Shown here: piece by piece, positions 12,300-23,900 of the stretch
Layout of the letters: every line of letters begins with the position of its first letter
Numbering within the stretch: position 1 is the stretch's first letter
Source of the DNA: Trichoplax sp. H2
Lineage: Eukaryota; Placozoa; Uniplacotomia; Trichoplacea
Assembly: GCA_003344405.1 (NCBI GenBank)
Contig: NOWV01000155.1
Span: forward strand, 62,001 to 126,000
Direction: 5' to 3'
DNA length: 64,000 bases
The notes under the pieces: generated by a model
Database searches by the model: none
What the model was told of the DNA's origin: nothing
What the model saw: the letters and a program-made list of their open reading frames with translations, nothing else
Made by a program: the position numbers and the translations under genes

Positions 12300-14151
12300 T
12301 TATGAGTCGTAATATCTTCGTTTCAAGGTGCGATATTTCTTCAGCATATACAATGCTTCAATTTCTTTGATTACAAATTTACCACGATCAATCATCTTAT
12401 GAATGGTTTCAGGGTCTTTAACCTCACGATTTTTCATAAATGCCCGTCTTAAACGCTCGCGAAAGTAGTCGTAACCTGCAGGATAATCACGTCCCAGATA
12501 AAGCATCTGTAAAAAATAAATAAAAATCGGAATAATATAGAAAATCTCTTTGAAGAGGAATAAAAGGTTTAATTATGGCGGATAGTCAAGCATTTACGTC
12601 CTAATTCAAGTGGATAAAATACCCAATGTACTCGAATGGACGTATCTCCATACGTAAGCCGTGCAATGACATACTATACTCTTACTACATGCTATGAATA
12701 CGAAATAGAATAGTAAATCGTGAAAGCGTAGAATAGTCAGATATTTACGCTCAATGTTTTAATCGTGTAGAAATAGTCGATGTATTCGAACGTATTGAGG
12801 TCAATCGTAGCGTACGTACATGGCATACTATACTACGTTCTAGTACAGCAACTGCTTAAAGATATAAAATGAATGCCTGAAGCTACAAGTAGTCAATAAT
12901 ATTATGCTTTACTTCTAATCGCGGAGCAATACCTGATGCATTCGAATATACGCCTACGAGTATATAGGTATACTCTGCAATCGCATACTGTATTACATGC
13001 TATGAATACGAAATTAAAGGAATTGGTGTCTATAGTCAATGCTTCAAGCTGCAAGTAGTCAACAAATTATGTCTTACTTTCAATCGTGAAGAAATATCTG
13101 ATGTATTAAAATATGCATATACGAGACTATACAATGACATACTGTATTACATGCTACGAATGCGAAATCGAAGGAATGGTTGGCTATCGCTCAATGCTTA
13201 AAGCTACAAGTAGCCAACAATTTATGCCCTATTTGTTAAATCGTGGAGAATTATTTAATGCATTCGAACGTAACAGTGACATACTATCTATTTATTACAT
13301 GTTAGTGCTACGATAAGTTAACAATTTATGTCCTATATTTTCATCGTGAAGAAATACCTGATGCATCCGAACTTCCGAACGTAACAGTGACATACTATCT
13401 ATTACATGTTAGTCAATACTTAAGTTAAGACTACGAGTGGTCCTAGTTTTTCGTCGTGAAGAAATACCTGATGCATTTGAACGTAAAAATGACATACTAT
13501 CTATTCCATGTTAGTCAATGCTTAAGCTAAAGCTACGAGTAGTCCATAATTTACGTCCTGTATTTTCATCGTGAAGAAATGCCTGATGCATTTGAACGTA
13601 AAAATATAAAACTATCTATTGCATGCTAGTCAATGCTTAAGTTAAAGCTACGGGTAGTCAACAATTTATATCCCATATTTACATCGTAGTCAACAATTTA
13701 TATCCTATATTTACATCGTAGTAGCAATTTATATCCTATATTTACATCGTAGTCAACAATTTATATCCTATTTTTTCATCGTGAATAAATACCTGATGCA
13801 TTCAAACATACGTGTACATGAGTACACTATAGATTGATATACTGTATTACATGTTGTAAATACGATATTAAAAGCTACTGATAGTAAAGACTTAAAGCTA
13901 CGAGTAGTCACAATTTATGCTTTATTTTTGAATGGTAGTGGAGAAATACCAAATGCATTCGAGGGTAAGTGTCCCCTATATACTATAAGTACAGGTAAAC
14001 TATACGATGACATAATATACTACATGTTATGAATTCAAAATTGCAGCTTTGAAATGATTAGTACCCTTGTCAAGAAAGTAATAGCTTAAGATTATGCTGT
14101 TATCCATACTTGCTTATATAAATTTCTGACTAGAGTTCTTGTTTCAGCCAT
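12300..14151 (-). CDS. ETFRF1: Electron transfer flavoprotein regulatory factor 1, LYR-motif protein
   Basis: Small mitochondrial matrix LYR protein (LYRM5). In human it binds electron transfer flavoprotein and removes its FAD. Two coding exons: 14110-14151 encodes [14 protein letters not shown]; 12300-12506 encodes [20 protein letters not shown] through [20 protein letters not shown] and S. Total 82 residues, as in human. LYK in exon 1 is the LYR-type tripeptide and LYLGRDYP is the family signature. The exon 1 donor is GTATGG and the acceptor is TTTTTTACAG, phase 0. The ATG inside exon 2 could be mistaken for the start, but only the upstream exon supplies the LYR motif. The 1.6 kb intron is mostly tandem repeat. 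The gene is head-to-head with DNAI7. Confidence 0.94.
12590..13990. repeat. Degenerate tandem array inside the ETFRF1 intron
   Basis: The motif CCTGATGCATTCGAACG and variants recur near 12627, 12781, 12938, 13100, 13257, 13366, 13471, 13583, 13797 and 13950. Spacing is about 155 bp, falling to 105-112 bp in the middle copies. Each unit also carries GACATACTAT, CAATGCTTAA, TACGAGTAGTC and CAATTTATG. Copies are clearly diverged. Confidence 0.85.
13655..13775. repeat. Short-period sub-repeat within the ETFRF1 intron array
   Basis: The unit TAGTCAACAATTTATATCC plus CTATATTTACATCG, about 30-38 bp, is repeated three to four times and nearly identical. It is therefore a younger expansion inside the older 105-155 bp array. 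Confidence 0.8.
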
Positions 14152-14533
14152 CTTTGCTAACGGATTCAGATGGGCCAGTGCTTGACGGTCGCAAAGGTGC
14201 AGTACTACTGGAACAGGAGTCCAGGACTATACTAATAGCACCAGTCAATACAGTACTGACCATAGACCCGAACCTTTCTCAGGTCCAACCTGATTGGGTA
14301 CCCTCATGGTACAGTACTAACTTACTACAGTACTAGTCACGATGTACGCTGTACAGTCAATAACGGGCTGATATAGTACTTAGTATGTCATACTGTACCA
14401 TAGCTCAGACAAACTTAATGTGGCCAAAATAATTCCATACCGTACACTGTACTGTACACTGTAGAGCGTGCACTGGCTAAGATGAATAACACTGCCTGGC
14501 GGTTACTTAGCAACAATTGGAGAACGATGCAAA
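14152..14533. promoter_or_regulatory. Bidirectional promoter between ETFRF1 and DNAI7
   Basis: Only 382 bp separate the two divergent start codons. The spacer holds a cluster of TACAGTACTG words (14229-14466), an X-box-like inverted repeat (14502-14514) and an inverted CCAAT (ATTGG, 14516-14520). The 65-codon plus frame across 14139-14336 has no recognisable domain. Confidence 0.75.
14502..14514. promoter_or_regulatory. X-box-like RFX site upstream of DNAI7
   Basis: GTTACTTAGCAAC reads as half-site GTTACT, one spacer base, half-site AGCAAC. The right half fits RGYAAC exactly and the left half departs from GTNRCC at one base. It ends 19 bases before the DNAI7 ATG. RFX factors act on such sites in ciliary gene promoters; binding here is inferred. 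Confidence 0.6.
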
Positions 14534-17500
14534 ATGGTGAGTGATCAAGTAGTCGACTTTGCAATGAACAAGATTGATTTATCATCCTTAATTTCATGCT
14601 ATTTATCATTGCTATGTTCAGTCAAATTCATCATTATTTCAGTTCAGCTTTGATGGATTGGAAAAGTTGATAACCTTTGTTAGAATGGAGTAGAGATCGA
14701 TTGAATAATCTCTTCCGTCTTGAGGAAGGATTGATAGATTAATTGCCCGTCGATAACATTGATCCATTGCTTAAGTAGGATAGAAATCAATAGAGTTTAT
14801 AGTTATTCAGTCCTCTTAAATTGATTTCTAGATCGGTAAATCTACATCGTATGCTCCCATAGTGTTGGTAATAACATTCATGATGGCATGACTATCATAT
14901 GTTTCGCCTAGTTGAATAATATTCAATTCTTATTATAATCGATTCATACTGTCCTTGTATCATACTCATCTAAATGATGGTCAACAAGATACTCGGTTGA
15001 TATCATGCATGAATTTTGAATCATCATTTATTTAATTGATAGCCTAGCTCAATTGGAAAAAGGGGCAAAGGCAAAGGTAAAGGCAAAGGCAAGAAAAAGC
15101 TATCTAAGAAAGAGCGAGAACGACTTCGTCAAGAGGAAGCCGAAAGGAGAGCAAGGGAAGAAGGTAAAATTTGTAATCATAACATCACCATCATCATCAT
15201 CATCATAATATCCATCTAGCTATGCCATACACTGTATATAATATTGAAAAAGAATTGATGTATTTGCACTTACATTACAAAAGTACGCAAAATTGTAAAG
15301 TAATTTAAAAGCTTTAATCCGCAATTCTAAAATTTTTCCGACGTTAGTGACCGATATCGATAAATGGCTATGAATACTTGAGCAGTATTGTAGCAACTCC
15401 GATATTGATTTCTAGTAAAGAGAGCTTGTAAATCCCTCATCGATCATGTAATAGTAACAGTTTTGCAACAACTATAATCTATCAATAGAGGAGTTACGCC
15501 TAAGATTAGAACAGGAACAAAAGGAAAGGGAAGAAAAAGAACGACAAGAACGTATTGAAAGACAACGCTTGGAAGAAATCGTAAGAAAATTAGTATTACA
15601 TTAGCAAGATGTTTTTATAAATATATTCCAAAATTAAGTAAGCGTAGTAAAAATTATAAAACTGAGTAATAGTCATTTTGGAGTAGCTTTCATCCAATGA
15701 ATAATTTAATATCGTATTCGTATATTAGGAACGAGCCCAACATGAAGCTGAAATATCGGAATTAAATTCTATCTTAAATGAGAATGAACGAGCACTAACA
15801 GAAGTTATCACAAAAAGGAAACAACAAAAACAGGTAATCTACCAATATCATCTTTGCAATTTACGAATTATATAGATGTAGACTACTTACCTTTTACTGC
15901 ATACCTTTTATGATTCTAATGCCTATTTTATTGCTTACTATTACAGTGGAATCGTTTCATGAGATGTGACGGCAGTCCGAATCCTTTCATTTCTTCCGAA
16001 TTAAATACCTATATGAACCTATGGAGAGAAGATACCGCTATTAAATCCATTTCTGAGGTCCTAAACGAAATTACTGATGGTGTAAATGTAAGTATGAGAT
16101 CTTTTTTAAAGACGCCAATTTAACTTTAATCCATTTCCATCAATTGCGTAATATAGTAAATATACAAGTCTATCAATTATTTTTTTCTAGCTTGTCAACG
16201 AATTAATTGAGGGTATGGATGAACTTTCGTTAAGTGAGGGTGATAATTCTACGGAAGTAAAAGAAGAACGAAATCGACAAGTACTGACGATATTATTATG
16301 ATCTTCTTTTATATCTTCTTGCAATAAAATTTTATTTTGTAAACTACCTATCTAGGCATCTCTGCAATTACAACAGTTAGTTTCAGATAAACTAGATGAA
16401 ACCACGATGTATCAGCTAGCGGTAGGATCATGCGTGATATTGCATATAGATACTATGTCATATTATATAATATAAATTAGATTTTAACTTCCTGTCTATC
16501 ACTCTTTTAGTTTGCACATGAGAATGCCGATCCTGACCAGCTTAATTTTAAACAGTCTGAATCAAGCCATCAAGCTACTATATGTTTATGGGCAAATCTT
16601 AGCAAAAATCCCAGGTAACCCTTGTAAATTACGGTATATCGTAAAATGCTCCTTTCAACAAGTTTGATGGACGGACTTCAAAAAGATTTAATTATCTGTG
16701 ACAATGAATTACTTTGCAGAGTCAAAGCATTAGATTTCGAAGAACGATCATTCTCTATCGAACTTCCAAGATTAATTCTATTAGCCAATATTGGTATTCG
16801 TGTAATGTATACAAAATTTGATTATTTATCGCCGAAGTGTCGAACATTTAACCCTAAACCAAGACGAAAAATTGTGGTATTAATAATTAATTTTACAGCT
16901 ATCTCAATGTCATGGTTCAATACAATAAATAGCATCTATGTTTATCTAGAAAAAAGGCGAAGATAAGGATGAAAGCAATGAGAATGGCAATGAAGCAGAA
17001 GGCCAGATTCAGGATGATGAAAAAAGTGGAACCAATAACGAGGTAAAGCAGTTCATAGCAATTTCTCTATTATTCTATAATGAAATACAAACTGCTACTT
17101 TCAAGTGGGTTCATCTATCGTATTCTAAAGTAAACTATATTTACGTAATCCATAAATTGTACATGTATCATTTTGATCTGTTTATGTAGCTAACAGAAGT
17201 AGAAAAGAAATTACCTAATGAATCGGAAAACGTTTCCAGTAGCGTGCAAATCCCTGCATTAGGTTCATTTGCAATAGATTTACTTTAAAACATCATCTTT
17301 TATCGTAAATAAAACATATAATGCTAACAAGAGATGTTCAATTTTATTAATATTAGATTTCGATCAACTAACTGAGTCTGTTGAGAATGCTGAAAATAAT
17401 GAAAACGTAGATGGAGAACACAACAAAGATATAGTAGCAGATGACGATGAAGAGAGTGTTTATGAAGAAATTGACGATGATCTTCTTGATGATGATGATA

Positions 17501-19909
17501 ATGTAGTTGACTTAAGAGCATATCGAAGTATGGGAGGTTGTGTTTATATCGATCTTATTCAATTACCACCACAGCGTAAAAAAATTAAAAACTGGATTAT
17601 CAGAGAAAGTTAGTAATCACTTGTGTAGCTAACTGAATTGACTACAGATAATTGGCTAAATATATAAATAATTATTAACCAAAATGATACTGATACTTTG
17701 GAATATGCTTTCTGTGCAGCAATTTCTCCTGGATTACAACGTCAAGCCTATCCATTTGATGCTTCCAAACCGGTTACACCTGCTCAAACATCATCAGGCA
17801 AAGAATCTGCCAGCACAAATTCACCATCAACATCTGGCAATTCTAGTGGTTCTCTTTTAACAACTATGCAGTACGTTATACATATAAATCTATCGATTAA
17901 GATTCTAATTGTATAGCCTTAAATAAAGCATTGTATGGCTAACATTTTCAATTTACTACTAACATTAAATATACTGTAGACTACCGCAGTACATGGTTTT
18001 TAGTGAACCCCCACAATTAGCGCGATGGGACGATAAAAATGCATGTTGGCGTTTCGACGGATTCAATGATGTTAAATATGACGAAGCGACCAAAATGATA
18101 GCCTTTAAAATTGATTTTTTTGGCCCTATTGCAATCATGCAGGTGATGGTACTACTAAAAATTCCAGTAGTTACTGGATTAAGATGTCAAATGCACAGTA
18201 TAGTATCAGCGATCTACCAGTGCAAAAATGTTGTTGATCATTGCGATTTCACTAATTCTATTCTGTAGTATCCATTTTATATTCTAAACTGTAAAATTAT
18301 TTAATTTAAATAGGACAAATATTTAAATTTACCATTTCAATTCTGGGAATATACGCCATTAGATCTAAACCACGGTAAATTATTGTTTATGGCTGCCATT
18401 ACAGAATTTGAAGTAGAAATTAAGGTAATCAATTTTGTGCAATTGTTGTACTTCCTCAAAAAGAAATACTACATCGTAATGAGACCGTATGAATACTCCC
18501 ATTACTGACTGTGTCATTATTTTTTATTAAATAAATATCTATCATCGCCATAGTAGTTAAAGCTACAGTATTAATTACATCATTTATTGATAAAGAAACA
18601 TCTTTGATAGTAATTACAGATTGATACAGTATTTATTTAACATTTCTACCGATCTATTTATGATCAAATAATGAGGGCATAAATAATGAGGTCAATGAAT
18701 ACAATTTTTCTCAATAGTTTTATTACCGTTAACACTTCTAGGATGACGTATGTCGCATAAAACTCACTGCAGAAAGTCCTAAAGAGATTGAATTAATAAC
18801 TGATAAATGGATGTCACCACAAGAGTTGATGAAAGTAAATTAAATTCGAGAATAGTGCGATTAAAGAATGTGTAATATACTGCTAAAGAGATTATAATTC
18901 ATCAGGAAGAGCATCACTTGCAAAATTTTTCCAGTTTTAATCGATTTTTTTTCTGTCATATTAAATATCTATATCGAATAGTGTATGGAAGAAATTGGTA
19001 TCGACGTCTTTCCAACAATTGATTCTGACAAATATGTTAGCATTAATCCCAAGGTATTATCGGCATGAAAAAAATTTTATTGGTCTTTATATCAATCTGC
19101 AAATTATTTGCAGTATTCATTACTACAGTGCCATTTTAACAGATCTAAATTTCTGTACCTTTATCTTGATTCTAAAAATCTATTAATGTTCTTATACTTT
19201 TAACAGAAAAAGAAATTAGAATTCGATGTCTACCGACAGATTGCTTTAACAGGATCAGCATACAGTTACTCATGGTCAAAATGGAATACTGAAGCTGATA
19301 GCGGTCGAGATTCAATCATTTTACGAGGCGTGGAGAATTTAACGGCTGAGGAGGCAGTAAGTAGACGTTCTACAAAATGCCTTTATTTGTTTATCTATTA
19401 TAAAACATTACATTTAATGATATTATTTTACAACGATATCTACATACAAGTATATATAATATCCTGTATATGTGCAGATGTATATGTAGTTACATTGATA
19501 AGTCCATAGCTAACTATATAGTGTCTTATAAATTTTTTATTTCTTATGTTGAATTAGCTCGACTACAAAATTTACATGATCAATCGACAAAGAGCAAGTG
19601 AATTAAAAATTACCGAAGAAAGTGACGAATACTCAGAGTCACCAGCTGAAGGCACTCATGTAAGATATGAATTTTAAATTTTATAACTATGGACGCAGAA
19701 AGATTCGTAATTCGATTAAATCTATCAGAACTGGTTTCATATTAACCTGTGTTCACTCTATTTTCTTTTAGTTTCACTCTGATCTTTATCACATGATTAC
19801 TGACGGAGCAACACAAGATTCTTTAACCAGGATAAGGAATTCTTCCTTCTTATTTGTTGACAATCTTTATACTTGGTTGTCTTCTACAAGGTTATTCGCC
19901 TTTTCATAA
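14534..19909 (+). CDS. DNAI7: Axonemal dynein intermediate-chain-associated protein DNAI7 (CASC1/IC97)
   Basis: Axonemal protein tied to inner-arm dynein and tubulin, needed for ciliary beating. Twenty exons: 14534-14536, 15043-15163, 15489-15580, 15729-15833, 15947-16087, 16191-16280, 16356-16421, 16511-16614, 16720-16876, 16950-17042, 17190-17262, 17357-17608, 17720-17870, 17980-18142, 18314-18424, 18742-18834, 18982-19053, 19207-19356, 19558-19659, 19772-19909. All phases agree; product about 758 residues (human about 716). A Gly-Lys repeat and Glu/Arg coiled coil lead to WNRFMRCDGSPNPF, LWANLSKNPR, FSIELPRLILLANIGIR, LGSF, LRAYRSMGGCVYIDL, then ARWDDKNACWRFDGF and FGPIAIMQ, as in CASC1. 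The first exon (an ATG directly before GTGAGT) and the GTTCAT donor at 17263 are the least certain points. The exon at 17720 uses the acceptor TTTCTGTGCAG, not the earlier CTACAG. Confidence 0.93.
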
Positions 19910-20903
19910 TCTGAACTCCTAAATCAAGCTACAGAATCTTACTAGTAAAATCATGATCAATATCACAATAACACAATGGTCAGGATATTGTAGCCATCCA
20001 TGAAACAAATGTACATCAAAATGCATTCGTTTAATTGAAATCTACTCGGATAAAACCATATAAAATTATAAGCTACCACGAAGATTAAAACGACCTACTG
20101 TCTAGATTGTGCCGTGGCTTTATAAATTCAATAATAGAACAATTATCATTTTTTCAGGTGCAGTATCATAACTGCTTATCCATCAAGGATTATTTCTACG
20201 ATTATAAACATTATGTAATCAAATTTATATTTTGAAATGTCGGTAATAAGTAACTATAATAGCTAGCAATCTTTCTAGTTCAAGAGGTAAATGTGCGTCA
20301 AAGCATCCAAGTAATTTTATCCGTTACAATAATAATGCCTCTACATATGTAGGTCAAACATTTATCATCTTTGATAGCACCTCCAACTAAAATTAATTAA
20401 TTTAACTAATCCATAATGTAGATATTTACGAAATTGTCTTACACCCTGTCGTGAAAAATAATAAACTTGATAGAACGTATACAAGAGAGTGTAGGGCTAA
20501 GAAATGAAATAATTCTGGAGTATCAGAAACGGTCAATTCGCAAAATATCTAGCAAATAATAGAATTGATAAAAGTATCAATATTGCCAATTCAATAACTA
20601 TAGCTGCATGCTGAAGCTAGCGATAACAAGATAATAGTTATTCTTCTTATCCTAGTATAACATAAATTTGACCATACAAAGCCGAAGAATATATCGGTGA
20701 TGGGTTACGGTACTGCTTAAAACGGCTATCAAAATTTAGGTATTCCGGTAAATACACGTACTGTACGTACAAGCTTAAGGGAACTACACTCAGTTTATAC
20801 CATCGGACTATAATTAGCTGCAACCTCAACATTTCATACAGTACAATACGCTCAACTCTTAGCATCTCTAAAAGTTACGATCTAGTTCCAACAAATGTGA
20901 TAT
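19910..20903. other. Convergent spacer between DNAI7 and synaptojanin
   Basis: One kilobase holding the two 3' UTRs. No gene, RNA or repeat was recognised. A 72-codon minus frame at 20647-20865 looks like chance. Confidence 0.5.
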
Positions 20904-23900
20904 TTAACGAGGCCTTGGCTTAGGTACAGGCCGCCAACCTGGCGGTTTTGGAGGAGCATGTGGACGCTTCACGGGGATAGGGCGAGCATTGGCAGATTTC
21001 TCAGATTGGCCATCAAAATTCGGACGAGCATCAGCGTAATCCCCAACCTTATTGTCTGTCTGGTCACCATAACTGAGATTTGTGTTACTCTCGTTGGTAG
21101 TGGAATACTCTACCGGCCGCGGTACACCTGACAATACTACGTTATTTGCTGGCTCTGAGATTTCGTGATCATCTACATCAATAGAAATGTCACTTCCACT
21201 ATCATTCTCGATATTTAGCTTACTAATCATTGCCTCTTCATTATCACTAATAGTTTCAAACTCATAGTCCGCTGGATTGGCATTTTCATCACTAGAAGAG
21301 ATCACATCGTCATCATGAATTTGAGTATTCTTATGATACTGAAGATTATCACCTCCTGTTGGTAACGAAGATCGTGATAGATCAACTGCTTGATCATCTT
21401 GGTCAGAAGAATCAGAATTGTAAATTTCAAATTGCACTTGGGATGCTTTATTCATGTCTTGACCATCGCCACCATTTTTACCCGCCGATCGATGATAATC
21501 TTCATCATCACTGGAAGAATTGCTATTATAAGCTTGAAATTGGGTGGTATGCATTTGTGCAGTATCACTAATATTATCTTTAGATCGTACTGGCAACGGT
21601 GGTGGTGCTTTACGACTGATATTAGCCACAGAGGAATTACTGCTGCTAGTTTGAGATACTGTATTTTCATTTCTTTGTATAATATTGTTATTAGCATTCT
21701 CCCGGTAAGGTGGTGGTGGTGCTTCGGATACATTCATTGTACTAGCATACCAAACAGTTAGATCCTTTATATCATCCGAGCTCGATCTTACAACTCCATA
21801 GTCTTGTCGCTGGTGCGATTGATTGCTATTGGCATTGTAATCAAAATCTACTAGAGGGGTAGTCTCTCGCTGTAAATTAGGCCTTGGCGGTCGTGACGGA
21901 ATCGATTTGTCTACCGTAGCCGGCCTAGCAGGTCTTTCCGGAGCAGGTGGTTTCTTTGGTACGGCTGCTGGACGTGCTGCCGGAGGAGGCGGCCGACGAG
22001 GAGCTTCTACGGGTGTAGCTGTATTTAGCGATGACGATGACTTTCCGCCAAAATCGGATGAGCTCTTTGATTGAGGTGGTCTGCCAGGTCTTGGAGGAGG
22101 CGGTGCAGGCCGCTTTATACCAGGGTGCCCAGGAACAGGAGGGCTTTTCTTCTGACCTTGTAGCTGTTGTTCCTGAGCATCGCTCATGAGCCACAAATGA
22201 GACTGTGGTATATTTAGATCTTGGATATTAGCTTCATATGCATCTACTGTATTCTCATCATCATCTAAATCGTAGGTTAATCCTGTTGGGTAAAATTTTA
22301 AATAAACTCGTTAATCTATAGATTCTATTAGATTAATTATCAATATACAGGCACGGTAATTCTTACATTAGCAAACAATTAATCAAAAGAAGTACCAATA
22401 CAAGTATACCGATAAAACGATCACTACACTCGCAAAATTTCTTTATACAATAATAGAAAGAAGTAGTATTGACGTACCCTCACTGTCCTTCCGAAAATCG
22501 CAACGAAGGGAAACTAATGTCTCCTTTCCATCGATCTAAATAGTAACATTTATAAATGTACAGTACATAGTGTTAATAATAGAGTGATAAAAGATAGCTC
22601 TGCAAAATGATGTATGCAACAATACATTTGAAATACTAACAATAGTCTTTTCTAAGATATGAGCCGCTTTAATTGCATCATGACCATTCCAGTACGTTGC
22701 AATTGCGCTACGATAATCTATGGACCTGAAATAGAAAAGATATTAGCCGTCATTAATTATTGAACCGGATACTTATTTAAGATTTCGTTTTGGTAACAAC
22801 AATAACTAAACGTTACCTAATCATTGCAATTTCACCAAAACGCCTTAGAGTAGTATATAGTCGGAAAGTAATAGGTAACAATTTTGTGGAATTAGTTGCT
22901 GACCGATCCGAAATAACTTTTACAAGAATGGACAATGGGAAAGATTTCTGACAAACGGTGTTTGTTTCAGATACATAATTCTGAAAATCAGACTCCATTA
23001 AATTTTGAACGTTAACATCGATAATTGCAGCTACTGGTCGGTGATCAGAAGTCTTTAATTCAGTTCTATCGTAATAAACTAAGTGACCTTCTTTTCGTTG
23101 AGATTCAGTAACATGACTTGTTGTAATCTCTTCTAAATGATTTATGTTCATTAAATCAAGTTTCCTACTAAATTTACGATACGTTTTACTGCCATCCACT
23201 TCATCATCGCTTGAACTGTCATAGCGTTCAGATGGCTCATCACTGATAACAGCTTTATTATTATTAGCTGGTTCACTTGAGCTATCCAGTTTATCAATAC
23301 TTTTGGTGTGGCTCACATTTCCACTTCGAGCTGATTTAAAACGTCTAAATAATTTGGACGAATTTTTTATATGTTTCCACATAACTCGATCTGTCCAGGC
23401 TGGAGTTCGCTGCTTCTCGCTAGTATCGTAATCATCTGAAAATAAATCGTACTTATATGTTGGAGCAAAATCTGGCTTTCCTTCCTTGAAACCTATAAAT
23501 GACTGCAAGCAGTATTATCAAATTAGTGGATAAGGCTGGCACGACGCAAATAAATCATATCATATTTCTAAAAAATTTATTATTACCAATCCACTCTCTC
23601 GCGATTTGATTAATTGGTCCTCTTCTTGCATAGTAAGCCAGCTATTATTCTCGATCATTTTCAGTACCTCATCTCTTGGTAAATCGATACGATAATTTAA
23701 ATCACCACACCAAAAAACATAATCATGAGAATCAACCAGATAAGCCTGTTCAATTAATTCAATTAATCCCATCCATTAGCATAGAGTAAATTGTGATAAA
23801 AATATTTCCATTATAATAATGTACAACAATGAATTATTGGTTAACATACCATCGAACTTTTATCGCATGACGTAATTCCAGAATACTGCAAAAAGGAACA

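Noticed and set aside
17647-17719. Apparent in-frame TAA in DNAI7 when the CTACAG acceptor at 17647 is used
   Set aside because: The next acceptor, TTTCTGTGCAG ending at 17719, restores frame exactly (RETISPGLQRQAYPFD) and is preceded by a good branch-like TTATTAAC, so the gene is intact.
21359-21761. Plus- and minus-strand frames inside the synaptojanin tail exon
   Set aside because: They overlap the long coding frame in other registers; the proline-rich codons cause open shadows.
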